In this document: positions 44,069 through 56,980 of the stretch, piece by piece
How the letters are laid out: the number at the start of each line of letters is the position of its first letter
How positions within the stretch are numbered: position 1 is the stretch's first letter
Source: Pharus latifolius
Lineage: Eukaryota; Streptophyta; Magnoliopsida; Poales; Poaceae
Assembly (NCBI GenBank): GCA_019359835.1
Contig: CM033320.1
Span: 5,761,691-5,825,690 of the forward strand
DNA: 64,000 bases
Direction: 5' to 3'
The notes under the pieces: generated by a model
Databases searched by the model: none
What the model was told of the DNA's origin: nothing
The model's input: only the letters and a program-made list of their open reading frames with translations
Made by a program: the position numbers and the translations under genes

Positions 44069-45710
44069 TGTTATCAAGACAAATGTCTATTAAGATTGCT
44101 TTCAACTACAATTCTTTTGCTCAGTAAGGATTTCTCTTGATCAAGATAACTTTTAATGGTAAGGTATAATTTCAATTTTTTTTATGAAACTTTTATGCTA
44201 TAGTTCATAATTTCTATTTATTGTATCACTTTTTTACGTATTTAATTTCCTTTCTTTAGATAGATATATGATCGTAAACCAGAATTTTACTGATCATGAT
44301 AATTTAATTATAAACTAGAAGTTTACTAATCATGATAGTATGATTGTAAACCAAAAATTTACCGATCGTGATAATTTTACTATTTGGCAAGACCGGTTGA
44401 ACTATCCCAAATTAATAATGATGCAAAAAATAATTGATACTTCATATAGAAATTCATGAAAGAACTTGAAGTTTTTTCAATATAATGATCTTTCATGTGT
44501 GGCTTGCTCTCAAGGAAAATAAGATCATCACCGATTAAAATTGAGATTGATTCTCTTGATTTTTTGGAATGTATACGAGAAGAGATATGTGGTCCTATAG
44601 ATTTACCAAGTAGACCATTTAGATATTCTATGATTTTAACCGATGCATGATCAAATATCTCCTTATTATCAACTAGCAACATAGCATTTGTGATACTATT
44701 ATAACTAATTAAGTTGAGAGAATAATTTTTAGATTATGTATTTGATAATTCCGATGATAATTGTTGACATCATGTAGCATATGTTCATACACAATACGAT
44801 TTTGTAGAATCACCCATTAAATATCTTGAGTAAATAGAATGACCATCACTGATGCGAGCAAAACTTTTAATATTTATTTGGGATTATGATATTTTACATG
44901 CAATAGTATATATTCCCATCAAACCAATAAGTTATCATGTTTTCTCGTTAAAATTAATTTCAAGCCAAAAGCAAAATATCTCCCATGTAATAATTTTTGG
45001 ATGTGTGGTAAATGTTACTTTGCTCCATAAAAACATATTAAGATGGGACAATAAAAAAGTTGAGAATATATGTTTGAGTATGAATCTCTATTTATAATTT
45101 AATATTTTGAACCATCAATGAGAGATTTATTTATAAATTGATCTATGATTGTCATTTTAATGAATCAATTTTTCAAATAACAAGGGGGAAAATATATAAC
45201 TGAATAATAACTTAAATTGGAAAGAATTGTCATTGTCTCATTTTGATCTTCATACAAAACAATGTGAACAAGAAGTTCAGAAGATAATTCGTTATAATGT
45301 TTAGTAATCAATTGTCATACACATTTACAGATATCAATATAGTGACTAAGTCACATATAATAGTTGCCAATACTCATATAAAAATTGATGTCCCAAAAAG
45401 ACAATTGTCTACTGCTAATGAGACAAAAACAAGCACAAAGTAGGGTAGACTATTGGGTTCCAAAGATAGAAAAAGCCTCAAAAAAGAAAATGAGCAAAAA
45501 AAAATTCAAGATGGTTGTTTTTGGTGATCTTCCACTGTTCATTTTGACTCAAAAGCTTAATTAATTCATTCCACTTAGTCTTAAATTTTGTTTAATACAA
45601 GTCTAGATGTTTTCAATACACCCTAATTCTCTATTTTCTAGGTTCGGAGACGAAACGAGTATAACATGATGAAAAAAAACTTGAAGAAATTTGAAGAATA
45701 CCATTTATGT
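44069..45710 (+). pseudogene. Old Copia polyprotein remnant, integrase region
   Basis: Broken frames carry ACSQGK...IEIDSLDFLE, DICGPIDLPSRPFRYSMILT, DILHAIVYIPIKPISYHVFS, NISHVIIFGCVVNVTLLHK (44852-45097) and LNWKELSLSHFDLHTKQCEQ, the order of pre-integrase, integrase and following linker in a common plant Copia family. Many stops and frameshifts; no coding function remains. Confidence 0.75.
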
Positions 45711-46858
45711 ACTAGTTACAATTAGTATTGCAAGAAATATAATAATCTGGAATATTGGACACAAGCAATAGAGCTGAATAGAACCACATACAGGTTAGCA
45801 CACAGGCTGTAACCCGTATGACCAACCCATATGAGGTTTCTAGAGTTTTGTCTCGTCAAACAGTTTCGCATGGTGGAGGCCGTGGAAAGAAATAAGACTT
45901 TGTGCCTTATAAAAAGAGAGGAAAAGAATAGAATGAGGGCATCCCAATCAAAGAGGAAGGAGAAAACATATACAATGAAAACAATTAGAGAGGGATCAAG
46001 AATCAATCCATTGCAAGGAGAAAATATCTTCTTTCTTATCCAAGATCCCAATGATAGAAGGCTTACCACCATCATTATTGAGAGCAACTTTTGTCAAGCA
46101 CCCACATGGAGAAGATTGATCATTTCTTCTTCATAGTATTTCTCACGTCTCATCCATTGTGTTTGATGGTTTGTAATGTATTGTTGATGGGGTAATCCTC
46201 TAATTCTTGGAATGAGGGATCCATGATTGTTGCTACATTATGACATAGTATATTTGATATGTTGATTTATTTTCATACGATAATCTTTTGATTGATGGTT
46301 TTTTAGTAATTGAACGGTCGCAATTATTATTAGTTTTTAGTTAATTCTTTCAAATAGTGAAAGTGAACAGAGAATTAGTGGATTCTCAATCATTAGACAT
46401 TAAGAAGATTGATTATTAGACTACATTGGTGACAACATGAATAACTTAATAATTGATCAACTTAGTGACGACATAATTATTCCTTAAATCTAATGCCCAA
46501 TCTAATAAAGTGGTGACATTACGAGGATGGACGCTTTATTAGAGAAGACAATTGCGGTGTTGTCACGAGAACAGGACACAATTAGCTTTGTGAAATAGGT
46601 TTTCACCATATAAACCAAAGAAACGTCACCTATGGTATTAATTCTTAATTGGCAATTAGCATCATTGGTGAACTCTATCCATTTAAATCTCTCTTAGTCC
46701 TACATTTTTATATCTTAATTTCTACCATTTAGTTTATAAAAACCTCAAAATCGCTCAGCCTGATTAAAATAGAGATAATTCAATTCTCACTTCCCTATAG
46801 ATACTATATTTTACTCATAAAAAAACTACAATTTACCCTGTGCACTTCTAAGTTAACA
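45710..46858. mobile_element. Nested solo LTR, Gypsy-like end
   Basis: Interrupts the Copia coding remnant. Its right end, TTCCCTATAGATACTATATT...CCCTGTGCACTTCTAAGTTAACA (ends 46858), has the pattern of the 3' ends of many grass Gypsy LTRs (a TCCCTGTGGAT...TGCACTTG block). The left part has TTTCTAGAGTTTTGTCTCGTC and a run of AGG/GAG-rich transcribed-looking sequence. The left boundary and target duplication could not be fixed. Confidence 0.5.
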
Positions 46859-48430
46859 ATGGTCATGTCAAGAAAATAGTGCTCTTAGAAAAATCCCTTG
46901 AAGAGGGAGTAGACATGACTAATAACAGTTTTCTTAAAGCACTTAGATACTTTATTCTTGTAAAAAAGAACGAGATCTCATTAAATTATCTTATGTATGA
47001 AAATTATGGAACCATAATAAAATTGACATCGATGATGCATTTCAATGCAAATTAGCATTACAAATTATGAATGATAATTTGTAACCAAGACCTATCTCGA
47101 GGAATACAAATATAGAAATGATTGACCAAAAAAGAAAAACGAAATGGAGGCAAGATCGAATTCTCTCCGAACGAGAGAATTTTTTGGGCCTGTAGCCCAT
47201 ACGTTTGAAGTGTAAAATATGTTGATTATAAATGAATCTTTGTGCAAAAATGAAAATTAGAAAATTATGAGATATATGGTATGATTATTTGCACAAGATT
47301 TTACTAAAAATCCAATATTCTTATGAAAAGGCCTACTCTCCTGTAATGAATATAATAATTTTTTGATATTTTATCAGTCTGACAATAAAAGAAAGCTTCA
47401 ACTTGCGTCTAATACTCTAATGGATATTGTTACACAGTTCATTTGATAATGACATTTATATAAAAATCCTTAAAGGATTAAACTGCCAAAAGCAAATTTT
47501 GAGAACAATATTAAAATTGAACAAATCAATCTGAGTGAACCTACTATAATTGCCTTACTGAATATTTGATGGAAGAAAGATACAAAATGATGTGCCCACA
47601 TAATTTTATAAAAGGATCTAGATCTGAATTTTTGACAATTGAGTACTCAATGGTTGAAGGCCAGTTAATGACAAGAAAATATTTGACTCTGGAGTGCTAT
47701 ACTTAAGTGGTATAAATGCACAAACGTATCTTATTTTCTATACATGATTTTTTATATTATTTTATGTTAATTTATTAGTAAGATATAATTCTTGTCTTAT
47801 AGGAAAACATTGGGACGAAGTGAAACATGTATTTCACTACATTCGAGATAAAAGGGTTATGAGAGTATATTTTTCTAACATATCCCATACATATTTAATT
47901 GGTTTTGCATATGCATGATATCTATCTAATTATAATAATGTCGATCACAAATAGAATATATTTTTAGTTGTGATTGCTGCAACCTCATCTAATTATACAG
48001 TAATTTTGACAATTTATAAATTCAGTAGAGAAAAATTTTTGACAAGAAATCTGATTATCTAACTCAACATATTGGGAAATCTTGTAATTTAATTTTATAT
48101 GAGAACAATTCTACATTCATCACCTAAATAAGAGAATAGTATATCAAAGGTGGCAAAACAAAACATATTCTACAGAAATTTTTCTTCACTCATGATCTTC
48201 AAAAAGATGATATTATCAATTCAACATATTTGCTTAAGCAAATTTTTGGCATATTTATTTACCAATACACTTCCTAAGATAAAATTCAAGAAGTGGCTTA
48301 TAATGTTTGAGTCACTGATATGATCATCAGGGGGAAGGGGATATGTATTGTATACTTTATACTTAATCATGGTTTTTTTATTGGATTTTTCTTTAGTGAA
48401 GTTTTTAACGAGACATACATATTCACAAAT
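46859..48430 (+). pseudogene. Old Copia polyprotein remnant, RT and RNase H region
   Basis: Recognisable fragments in order: NHNKIDIDDAFQCKLALQIM, EKAYSPVMNIIIF, FDNDIYIKILKGLNC, KHWDEVKHVFHYIRDKR, TSSNY, LYMRTILHSS and TKHI-like RNFSSLMIFKKMI, then FTNTLPKIKFKKWL. These match RT through RNase H of the same Copia family as 44069-45710. Heavily mutated. Confidence 0.7.
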
Positions 48431-48802
48431 AATGAATATCCAAGAAAAAATATTACAAAATAATTCTCTTTAATGGATATCATAACTTCTCACACTATCA
48501 TAATTGTATAACCCCCAAAATATCATGGTTATAACTTTCCCTACCCCATGAATCTTATAACCCCTATCACGAAGATTGCAATCCATTTGCCATCAATTGG
48601 GGAGCGCCAATCATCAAATTCTTATAAGTGCAATGATTGATCTCTCTGGCCTCTTCATATACCCATATTTGCCTATAAATAGAGTCTCTTTAAACATTGA
48701 AAGATAACAATATATAAGAAGAAAACAATCATTCTCATTCCCGCTCTGTTCTCCCTATACTTTTTCTATGCTTCATAGATTATCAATATTATTTTACATA
48801 GC
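48430..48802 (+). repeat. 3' LTR remnant of the old Copia element
   Basis: Diverged direct copy of 43650-44068, including CTATAAATAGAGTCTCTTTA and CCTATACTTTTTCTATGCTT. Confidence 0.7.
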
Positions 48803-50478
48803 ATCTCCATCATTCTTTTAGCAATATTCCCATTTTTAATGAGTTAAACAACATTAGTAGGAACTCTTTTGTAAATAGCTGTCATGATAGTACAATTACA
48901 CTCATGAATCTTATTGATCCAGAATGATATCTAATACTCAGCATTATCTCAAAAAGAATGGCAACATATTTATCAGCATAGGCAATAAACTAACTAGCTA
49001 ATTTTGTATAAGTACCTAGACTATTAGGCCATAATGTGTGGTGGACATTCATTCAACTTTCCTTTTGACTGTGGAGAAATGCTTCTGTAGTCCACTAGAA
49101 AGAAAACCATACAAAGTACAAAATAAATCTAGACTCGGGTGGTTTGCACCATCCGTTGCTAACGGTATATATGCTTTAGAATTTGTAAACTTTTCTTTTG
49201 GTGACGTACCAGAGCAATTGGCACTCATTTATACTATGTCTCAAATCAAGCCACATCTCAATTCTAATGCAAGGTATTTTTTATCCTCAGATAATAAATC
49301 TATAAATAGACTTCATGTAATTAAAAGAGAGAAGAAAGAACATATAATATCTAAAGGATGCCAAGACATTGCAATCTACAATTCCTTCAAGAAGACACAC
49401 AAACATGGACACAAAATATACAAAACTCCAAAAACGAGTACAGTAAAAAGAAGAAACCCCCTTATTGAGATGGAAAACTACAATTCCTTGCAAGAAGGAC
49501 ACACAAACATGGACACAAAACATACAAGGCTTGCCCAAACAACATGTAAAGTACAAAGAAGCACACCCCGCGCCCCACCCCCCACCCACCCACACCCACA
49601 CCCCAGATTGAGATGGCTACCAGTTCATGCATGTGATGGATGGATTCAAAGATCGCATATAAAGCAGATGCAGTACTGATGAATTGGAAACCACACTTGT
49701 GTTATGCATGTCACTTTCCACCAACACTGGAGCATGATAGGATGATACATAAGAACTACACCTATGACCTGCTTTCCTACTCCATAAGCATCGTCCATTA
49801 TCAGAGAGAGATTCCCACAATTGTAGAACCTCAACCAGAGGCACTGCAGATGATAGATGATTTTCATGAAGAAATGAAGAAATTAAGCATTTGGTTAATT
49901 GGTAAAAGAAAAAAGCAGAACGGAAGATGGCACATTTTGATAAACGTGGTCGTCATTAATATGTAACTGTTTGCATTGTTGTTTTGTGTCAAGAGGGTTG
50001 GGTTTGAGAGTTTTCTGGAGAGAGCTATCTTTTCAAAGAAAAATCATTTAACCTATCCTCGGTCGGTGGAAATCAAAAAGGTAGGATTCAAAGCTATAAT
50101 CTTTTCTTTGTTCTACTTACCACAAACTAGTTGTAACCTTAAAACTATCACATTATTTTCAATATATTAGTCTGATATGTCATTTCGATAGACATATGTA
50201 CATGCCTCGACCTGTATTTTGATTTGATTATGGTGCAAATCAAACATAGATTTTATTGTAGCAAAAGTAAGTTGATAGAAGGATTTTTGTAACAAATATA
50301 GTTGTTCTCGTTTGCCGGCTAAACTCTATAACCAAGATAACCAAGAAAACAAGCTAAAAATGAAGTTCAATTAACTATTCTTATCCGACATAACTTCAAC
50401 CTGTTTTTTATCTTGAATCTTCAGACATAACATCACTTTATCTTCATGTACCACTATACAATTTATAACATACTAGTC
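48803..50478. other. Intergenic; a 213-codon open frame of doubtful coding value
   Basis: The frame 49038-49679 on + is long for AT-rich sequence but crosses a tandem duplication (49376-49580) and a C-rich simple repeat, and has no domain or homologue I recognise. The overlapping frame 49640-49966 (108 codons) is likewise unrecognised. Either could be a decayed gene or a non-coding transcript. Confidence 0.35.
49376..49580. repeat. Imperfect tandem duplication, 102-bp period
   Basis: CTACAATTCCTTCAAGAAGA at 49376 and CTACAATTCCTTGCAAGAAG at 49478, both continuing ACACACAAACATGGACACAAAA. Two copies. Confidence 0.85.
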
Positions 50479-50699
50479 TCTGCCACACAATCAGAGTGCG
50501 ACAAACACAAAATCTGTACAGCAAACAAGTTTTTAAATTTCTACCGCACAATCAGAATGAGGCCGACACAGAATTCAACATGTAGACAAATTTTTAAATC
50601 TCTGCCGCACAACCACAGTGAGGCAAAGATTTAAAAATTATTTAAAAACTTGTTTACTAGACAGAGTTTGTGTCTGCCATACTCTGGTTGTGTAGCAGA
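50479..50699. repeat. Inverted repeat (MITE-like hairpin)
   Basis: Arms 50479-50538 and 50640-50699 pair over about 60 bp (TCTGCCACACAATCAGAGTG against TCTGCTACACAACCAGAGTA read from the other strand, both ending AACAAGTTTTTAAAT). Between them are two further related CCGCACAA(T/C)CA...GAG(T/G) units. It is probably the core of a larger element, with AT-rich flanks to about 50860 ending TAAAAAAATTC. Confidence 0.8.
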
Positions 50700-50860
50700 A
50701 ACTATACGCTAGTGTGCCACATAGCACAAATTGTTGCCACGTTTCGCCCTCCAAATCAATCGTGTTGCTAAAACGGATTATTTTTACAAATTTTTGAAAC
50801 TGTGAGTTACATTTGTAATTTTTTTAAAAAGATTATTTATATAAAAAAATTCCAGATTTT

Positions 50861-53800
50861 GGTACCATGAAGTCTGTCATGATAACAACCTTCTCCCTGT
50901 GCTGTAGAACGCCCAACGTTGCCTACGAGTGCCACGCTTTATGCTGCAAATCAGACAACTAACCAACTTATTGTGGCAAACCTAATTTATGCATAGGCCA
51001 GTTTTCTAGGCTTATAACTTCCAAAACCAACAACAGCTGCTTCATTATTCTAAGTTAGGCGACCAATACACTTAATTTCAAGTTTTCTGTAGCCCAATTA
51101 ACTGAGGCACTGAGCTGTCTTGTCTCGAAATAGATTTATAATTCAGAATCCACCGCAAGCATATATAGTATGTATATTTTCTTGCTATTATGTGAGTATT
51201 TTCTTGAATAGAGATTTTTTTTTCCCCATAACATTTCAGTTGTTTTATGCTTTAAATGAAGTGATCTGAATCAATCTATTTTTAATTATTAATTGAAACA
51301 AAAAAAACTGAAGATAGGGTTAAATATCTTTCATAAATGGGACAAAATTTATACTCTAAATCAATATATAAAAGGATAATAAAAAAAAGAGAAATTCAAC
51401 CAAAAATGAAAGAAAATTTCTCCAATGAATTTATTTTTTTATTCCATCTTTTCTATATCAATTTAGAGCACATATTTTGGCTAAGTTGCACCCATAGTAT
51501 GATCTATCTCTAGTATGCTTTTAAACTTTTAGAAATTTTTTGTGCAACTTTAAACACTAAGATACTATACACGAAATACCCATCCACATATATATACTTC
51601 AACCTATGAATTCAAGCTAAATATGGCAATGGTTTGCATCTTCCAATCATTGATAATTTGCATATACTATTGAATAATTATACTTTGTTTTATACATTAC
51701 TGAGGTTATCACCATAGATCAAAATCATGAGTTCCACACAAATTAACCTACTGATTCAACAGAAGTTAATATTTCAAAAAGATGCCTTTTCTACTAAGTT
51801 CTATGCATAACTTTTGGCACATACAATAATCACAGGAAGTGAGAAACCGATTTCCAATTTCTCAACTGTTTCTTTAATCTTCTAGTTCTTAGAACAATAA
51901 CTATCGTTGAGATGCCCCAACCCAATTTTGATGGCCTGAGTTTCGAATGATCTGTGTTGTTTAGATGTTCCATATTGGGAGTTCAAAGTGGATTAAATGT
52001 GTACATAATACTTGAAAACTCAACAATGCTAATTCTGAATTATCTCTTTTACAAAAAGTGAGGATGAAAATATAAACAAATTATTGTGTATGTGCAGCTT
52101 ATTCCATGCGCAGGGGATAGGTGGAAGTGTGCTGCACCCAGAGGCATTGTAAACATCCTAGGCCTTTCACGATTTGAGTGTTCCTAGCACTTAGAATATA
52201 TACTACCTCTGCTTGAAAAAAAAATGTTTGTTGTTTAAGGGCGTTATTTTATAATTTCCAAGATATCCTTATTAAATATGTATGTAATCCATATTCTGAC
52301 TTTTATCTAGTAAAATGTAGAATTGAATATTCTCTCAAAATGAGTCACTTGATTGTTGAGAAAATTTGCGAATATTTTCGCCGCATCTTATTAAAATGGA
52401 ATTTACATTTTATTTAGTGTTATGCTTACCTTATTTTTGCATAACTTCTTCTTCTTTTTTTTTTTTTTTTTTGCCAAGGATACTTTGATATAGTAATTAC
52501 GGAACTCTTTCTCTACACGCCCATACTTTTCTAATAAAATAGCGAAAAACAACATTCCATTTAGTGGTGCTTAGCCGCTAAAAAATTCTCTCAAGTATTT
52601 TTGCATAGTTGCATACAAGTCAGTTAATAACGGGTTGTATATAATACAAAGAAATAAACTCTCTTTTTATGCAAACCAATAGGTAGGCATGAGCAAAAAT
52701 ATGTTGTGAATATGCAGACCATAATTATACATTAATTGCATATTTTTATATTATAATCTTTCAAATTTCCAAATATAAAGATGACCAGAAAAATTATCGA
52801 CAACAAATAATGTACGATTTCTTTCAGCAAGGAAGAATAATTGGCAAATAATATTGGTGCACTAGATTCCTTTCTTTTATTTTACCTTTTCTACGGTCAA
52901 GTATGTTTGCTTATCTTTTCTATTTAGATTGGTGCACAAAAGACATGTTTGGACTGACTTGAGCTACAACTCATAATGGTTTAGGGTCAATTCGATCTGG
53001 CCGTGACTTTTTTAGTAAACTAGCTTATGAGCATTTCTTTCTTGAGAAAAACTTGTGAGCATATTTGATTGAGCTCCATGTTAAGCTTACAAGCTTATGT
53101 GTGGAAGGTAGACAAAATAAGGAGCTTATTTGAGGTCAAGATAATGCCCCCTTAACTAGAAGCTCTCTGATAAATGTAAGCCAATAGAAGTGGATTTGTT
53201 GGACTTTTATGCTCAAATCTAATAAAAAATTAATTGAAGAAACTTAAATTTGACTAAACATGCTATACATATATTCAAAAGTTATGTTGTACAAGTAAAT
53301 GTATGCCCTGATAAGGAAGTTAGTGATGAGATTTAACAAGTAAATGTGTGCTTCTATGCTATATATCCACATAAAATTGAGCATGAATTTTTTGTCAAGG
53401 TTGCATAAATAAATTATTGTTCTTATAGTATATATCTAAACATAACTTCTTCCAAGATTGATGGTGATTTTATTTGGGCTAGCACACCTCTTCTTTTGAA
53501 CATATGTGTTACCCATAAAAGCCTAATCATAGATGCAATGCTATCATATGCTACCACATATGTGAATCTATCAACAAATAAAGCAAATGGATAAGGAAGA
53601 GAAACCCATATAAAGAACCTAAATGGTTTGTTTCTCTTTGAACATGAGCTCAAAATAAAGTTAAAAAAACAATATAATTCCTTACCTAAAAATAAAATCA
53701 AAGTAAGTCCACGAGAAATTTAATTGATCACCATGATGGATATAAAAGATTGACATAATCAATCACATCAACCAACAAGTATATATGTGGCTAAAAAATG

Positions 53801-54216
53801 TGCAGTTAATTAATCCCAGAAAAAATGACCTCCACAAGCTAAGTAAGCAAAAGAGGGGGGGTAACCAGTAATAATCAAATGAGCTGAAAATTACCTCTAT
53901 CAAAGGTGTTATCAAATATAATGTGTCATCTATGCATGTATGTGAGTAACTTTTACTAAGCGTCTATATATCCCCGTGACTCATCACATCACTAGCTAGC
54001 TCGATCTATGCGTGGATGTGGAGACTTCACTACGTGTCGCCTATATCGTCGCACACACATCAAAGCATATCTATATCCTTGGTAGTAGTAGTTTACTCTA
54101 CGCGATTTGGATGGAGATATATCTATTTAAGAAAAAAAGGAAAAAGAAAAACATGGCATACAAGATAAGATGACGGATGATTTTAATTTGTACCTATAAC
54201 ATAACGATAAGATATA
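50861..54216. other. Gene-poor AT-rich region
   Basis: No gene seen. A Stowaway-like head CTACCTCTGCTTGAAAAAAA occurs at about 52204 with no clear partner, and a T-rich tract lies at about 52452-52472. A 92-codon frame on - (53423-53701) has no recognisable domain. Confidence 0.5.
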
Positions 54217-54456
54217 CTCTATTCTTCTTTATAAGTCATTTTACTACAAAGAATTTACATCTAAAAGAATATAGTTCCACATTTTTGATATAGCATATGA
54301 TTCTATTTTCTCAAAATATCCTCATTACTATTATTCTATTATCCATTAATTATTTAAACATATAAACAACATATCTACCATATTAGTCACATTATAATAT
54401 TATATCATTAAAAACTGTACAAAAACTAAAACATCATATAAAAATGACAAATAAGA
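54217..54456. mobile_element. Possible Stowaway-like MITE
   Basis: The ends CTCTATTCTTCTTTATAAGT and (reverse complement) CTCTTATTTGTCATTTTTAT are similar, with TA flanking the left end. The TA duplication on the right is not clear. Low confidence. Confidence 0.35.
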
Positions 54457-54621
54457 GTTTTTTCCACCGCAAATGCCAGTTTGCATCGTAGATTTCTCTC
54501 TTTTTTTTATTATTTGTCAGTCAAGTCTTTCTATATTAAAAAAAATCTATTTGTAAAAGAAAAAAAAAGTAACCTCTCACCTTTTGTTACATAGCATTAA
54601 TTGAGGTGACGTATTAACTGA

Positions 54622-54832
54622 TTGTATGGAGAGCAAATTAACATATGATGTGTCAAATTATGGCCGTGCAAACACAAAATACATCTCCATCACATACATT
54701 TCAGCCATGAATCGAACCAACTAATACTTTTGGTTTGTTCGTGCGCGAGGCATGTAGATTTGACGAAACATGGTTTGTATTTTGCACGGGCATGATTTGC
54801 CACCTCATTCATTGATTTGTTCTCCATACAAC
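54622..54832. mobile_element. Hairpin MITE-like inverted repeat
   Basis: TTGTATGGAGAGCAAATTAA at 54622 pairs with the reverse complement of the right arm, TTGTATGGAGAACAAATCAA. The arms run about 60 bp to GGCCGTGCAAAnnnAAATACA, leaving a loop of about 90 bp. No target duplication identified. Confidence 0.7.
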
Positions 54833-54839
54833 TTGTAAA

Positions 54840-55751
54840 ATCACCATATCTAGTGAAATAAGATGAATTAGAACGAGATTGTAATCATTTTATAAATAGA
54901 GAGATTAGATTGGAAAACTAATAAAAAAATCTCCCGTTCAAACTGATATGAATAAATAGAGAGATCTATCACAAAGAAAACTCACTTTTAACAAGTAAAA
55001 CAAGTAAATTTCAATTCCAATGTGTATAAACAATGTAAAAACATGTGATATATCTAAAGGTTGAAGTATATCTCTCACCATACCAACATGTCACCTGCCA
55101 TATCTGATACGTCGGCTGGTATACCGGACATATCAACCGACGTATTTCAAAATGGAAATGAGACAAAATTTAAATAGCACGGCGGTTTCAACCTGATAAC
55201 GATATATCAGTCAAAAATACATACACACACTTCTTCCTATACACGCTGCATGCTGTCTCTTCCAGTAGAGAAAGGCAATTCAAACAGCTATTCTTATGAA
55301 TGCTGCACTGTAGCAAGTATACATATCCAACAAAAGATGCAAAAGTGATGTGTTTATCTTAATGAATCAATGGTGCATAGTTTCATGATGCCACTAAACA
55401 CAATTTTTTAGCTAGTTATCTCACACAAAAGACCATGCCATATCAAATCAATTGACAGCTCAAAGGGAAGCACCCTGAAAAACTAGAAATTATGTGTGTA
55501 CCTTACTGAATCATTTGCAACAGATTAATGTGTAGTTTCTTTCCATTAATCATGATGCCATTGTCCTGTAAAAAAAAATAATAAGTCATGAGTAGAAAGG
55601 ACCACAAGCAAGAGGCAATTAAACTAATTAATTAATTTGCCATTGTACTTAAACAGATATGAGATGAACCTGAAGAAACAGAAGTGTGTCCGTCCCTCCA
55701 AGCTACCCCCTCCTCATCAGTAACAGTGTAACAGCAGAAGTTACAGTGCTA
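54840..55751. other. Intergenic, AT-rich
   Basis: Nothing recognisable; scattered short AT-rich repeats. It lies downstream of the MIR156 transcription unit on -. Confidence 0.5.
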
Positions 55752-56579
55752 CTACTTTTTTACAGTGTGTTTGTATGTCTCTCTCAGAGAGAGGGGGGGG
55801 GCCAAAAACTCAAAGGCCGTGTGTGAGAGAGAGACAAGGGAATCTAACGTAAGATGAAAGCCAGATCTGGCAAAAGCACTGAAGCCAATCTCATCTCCTT
55901 GCCAAATATGGCTCATCTCTTGGCCACCTCCATGCTCCATTTTTGAGCCAACATGCAAGAGCTTCACCACCCCCACCACCACCATGAAAGAACCCAAGAA
56001 ACCGAGAGAGAAAGACAAGAGCCAAGAAACTACCGAGAGAGAGAAAGAATTGATGCAGTTTTGTTCAGTTAATGGATCCTTACAGTGTTGCAGTGTACCA
56101 TCAGCATCTCCTAACTTCAGCTCCCGATGCAAAGGAGTTGTGGTACTACTGCATCTGCAAGTGGAGGAGGAAGCAGTAGTAATAGTAAATTTTGGGGATG
56201 AGAAAAATAAATGGCAAAGCCAATCATTTTTACCAGTACTACACCTACTACTCCTTGCCATTACCACAGCATCCGTATAACACCCTCCTGGGTAGCAGTT
56301 ATTACCCTCCGACAACTTTGACTGAAAATATCAAAACAAAAGGGCAAAAAGAAGGGGAAAAAAACATGTGTGTGCACATCTAAAAGATAAGGAACTGGCA
56401 TGGCATGGTAAAGTGAGAAAAGAGTCAGTGTCCTTGGAGCATGCCTGTCCTACCTTTTGTGATTAAATTTCTTAAATTCTTACCCAGGAAAAATTAGTCA
56501 AATTACAAACTGATTTTTTCATAGATAATAGATCTAACGGACTGGTTGAAATTGAGATGGACTTCAGATAGAGTGGGAG
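55752..56579 (-). other. Probable 3' part of the MIR156 primary transcript
   Basis: Downstream of the hairpin on -. A 187-codon frame (55752-56315) is present but has a Ser/Cys/Thr-rich composition and no domain. GAGAGA/TCTCTC simple sequence occurs at 55780-55835 and 55998-56050. Treated as non-coding. Confidence 0.35.
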
Positions 56580-56690
56580 AAAGAGGTTGACAGAAAGAGG
56601 AGTGAGCACGCGGCGGGGACGACATACACTCGATGCCGACCACCGCGCCGGGTGCTCACTCTCTTCTGTCAATCTCTCAAGAGTCTCTCC
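56580..56690 (-). ncRNA. MIR156: MIR156 precursor hairpin
   Basis: On - the 5' arm carries TGACAGAAGAGAGTGAGCAC (56652-56671), identical to mature miR156, which represses SPL transcription factor mRNAs and controls juvenile-to-adult phase change. The 3' arm (56586-56607) reads GCTCACTCCTCTTTCTGTCA plus AC on -, the star strand, pairing over the whole mature sequence with two bulged bases. A GC-rich loop of about 40 nt (CCGGCGCGG...CCGCCGCG) closes the stem, and the stem extends below the duplex (GAGAG/CTCTTTC). Only one hairpin is visible here, so this is not the tandem MIR156 arrangement known from the maize Corngrass1 locus. The primary transcript probably starts near 56950 on -. Confidence 0.95.
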
Positions 56691-56980
56691 GCATCTACTA
56701 GATCCTTTCTTCCTCCGAAACTTATCACATAATCAACAATCAAATTGAAGCCGAACAGACAAGAAAGAAAAACCAGATAAAACCAAAAAAAACTAGATAG
56801 GAAGATTGTTTTGGTGGTTCTCGGATCCGGTGAGCGGTGGCCGTACTGAAAGGAGATAGGCGGTGAAAGGCAAGGCAAAGGCAAAGGCAAAGGCTTTCGT
56901 TTTCTTGGTGTTGGGTTCTTTGAACAGAGGGGATGGATGGGATGGGATGGGAGGTCGTACCAAGGCAGCTGAAACCTTGA
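56691..56980 (-). promoter_or_regulatory. Leader and promoter-proximal region of MIR156
   Basis: CT-rich on -, with repeated GCCTTT and CCATCCCAT-type runs (56870-56900 and 56930-56955), as in plant transcript leaders. The transcription start is inferred, not located. Confidence 0.35.

Larger units (their letters stand above)
43650..48802 (+). mobile_element. Degenerate Copia element with paired LTR remnants
   Basis: Two diverged direct copies of an LTR, about 43650-44068 and 48430-48802, share TCTCACGCTATCATGGTTG, CATGAATCTTGTAACTCC, GCCTCTTTATATATCCATAT and CTATAAATAGAG. A decayed primer site TGTTATCAAGAC follows the first copy. The interior reads on + as a heavily mutated Copia polyprotein. 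Boundaries are approximate because both LTR tips are eroded. Confidence 0.8.

Noticed and set aside
49038..49679. 213-codon open frame on +
   Set aside because: It spans a tandem duplication and a C-rich repeat, with no recognisable domain; kept only as a note in the intergenic entry.
55752..56315. 187-codon open frame on -
   Set aside because: No domain, Ser/Cys/Thr-biased composition, crosses GA simple repeats, and lies downstream of the MIR156 hairpin in the likely primary transcript.
56390..56440. Possible second MIR156 hairpin
   Set aside because: GTGAGAAAAGAGTCAGTG looks vaguely similar but has no complementary arm and mismatches the mature sequence.
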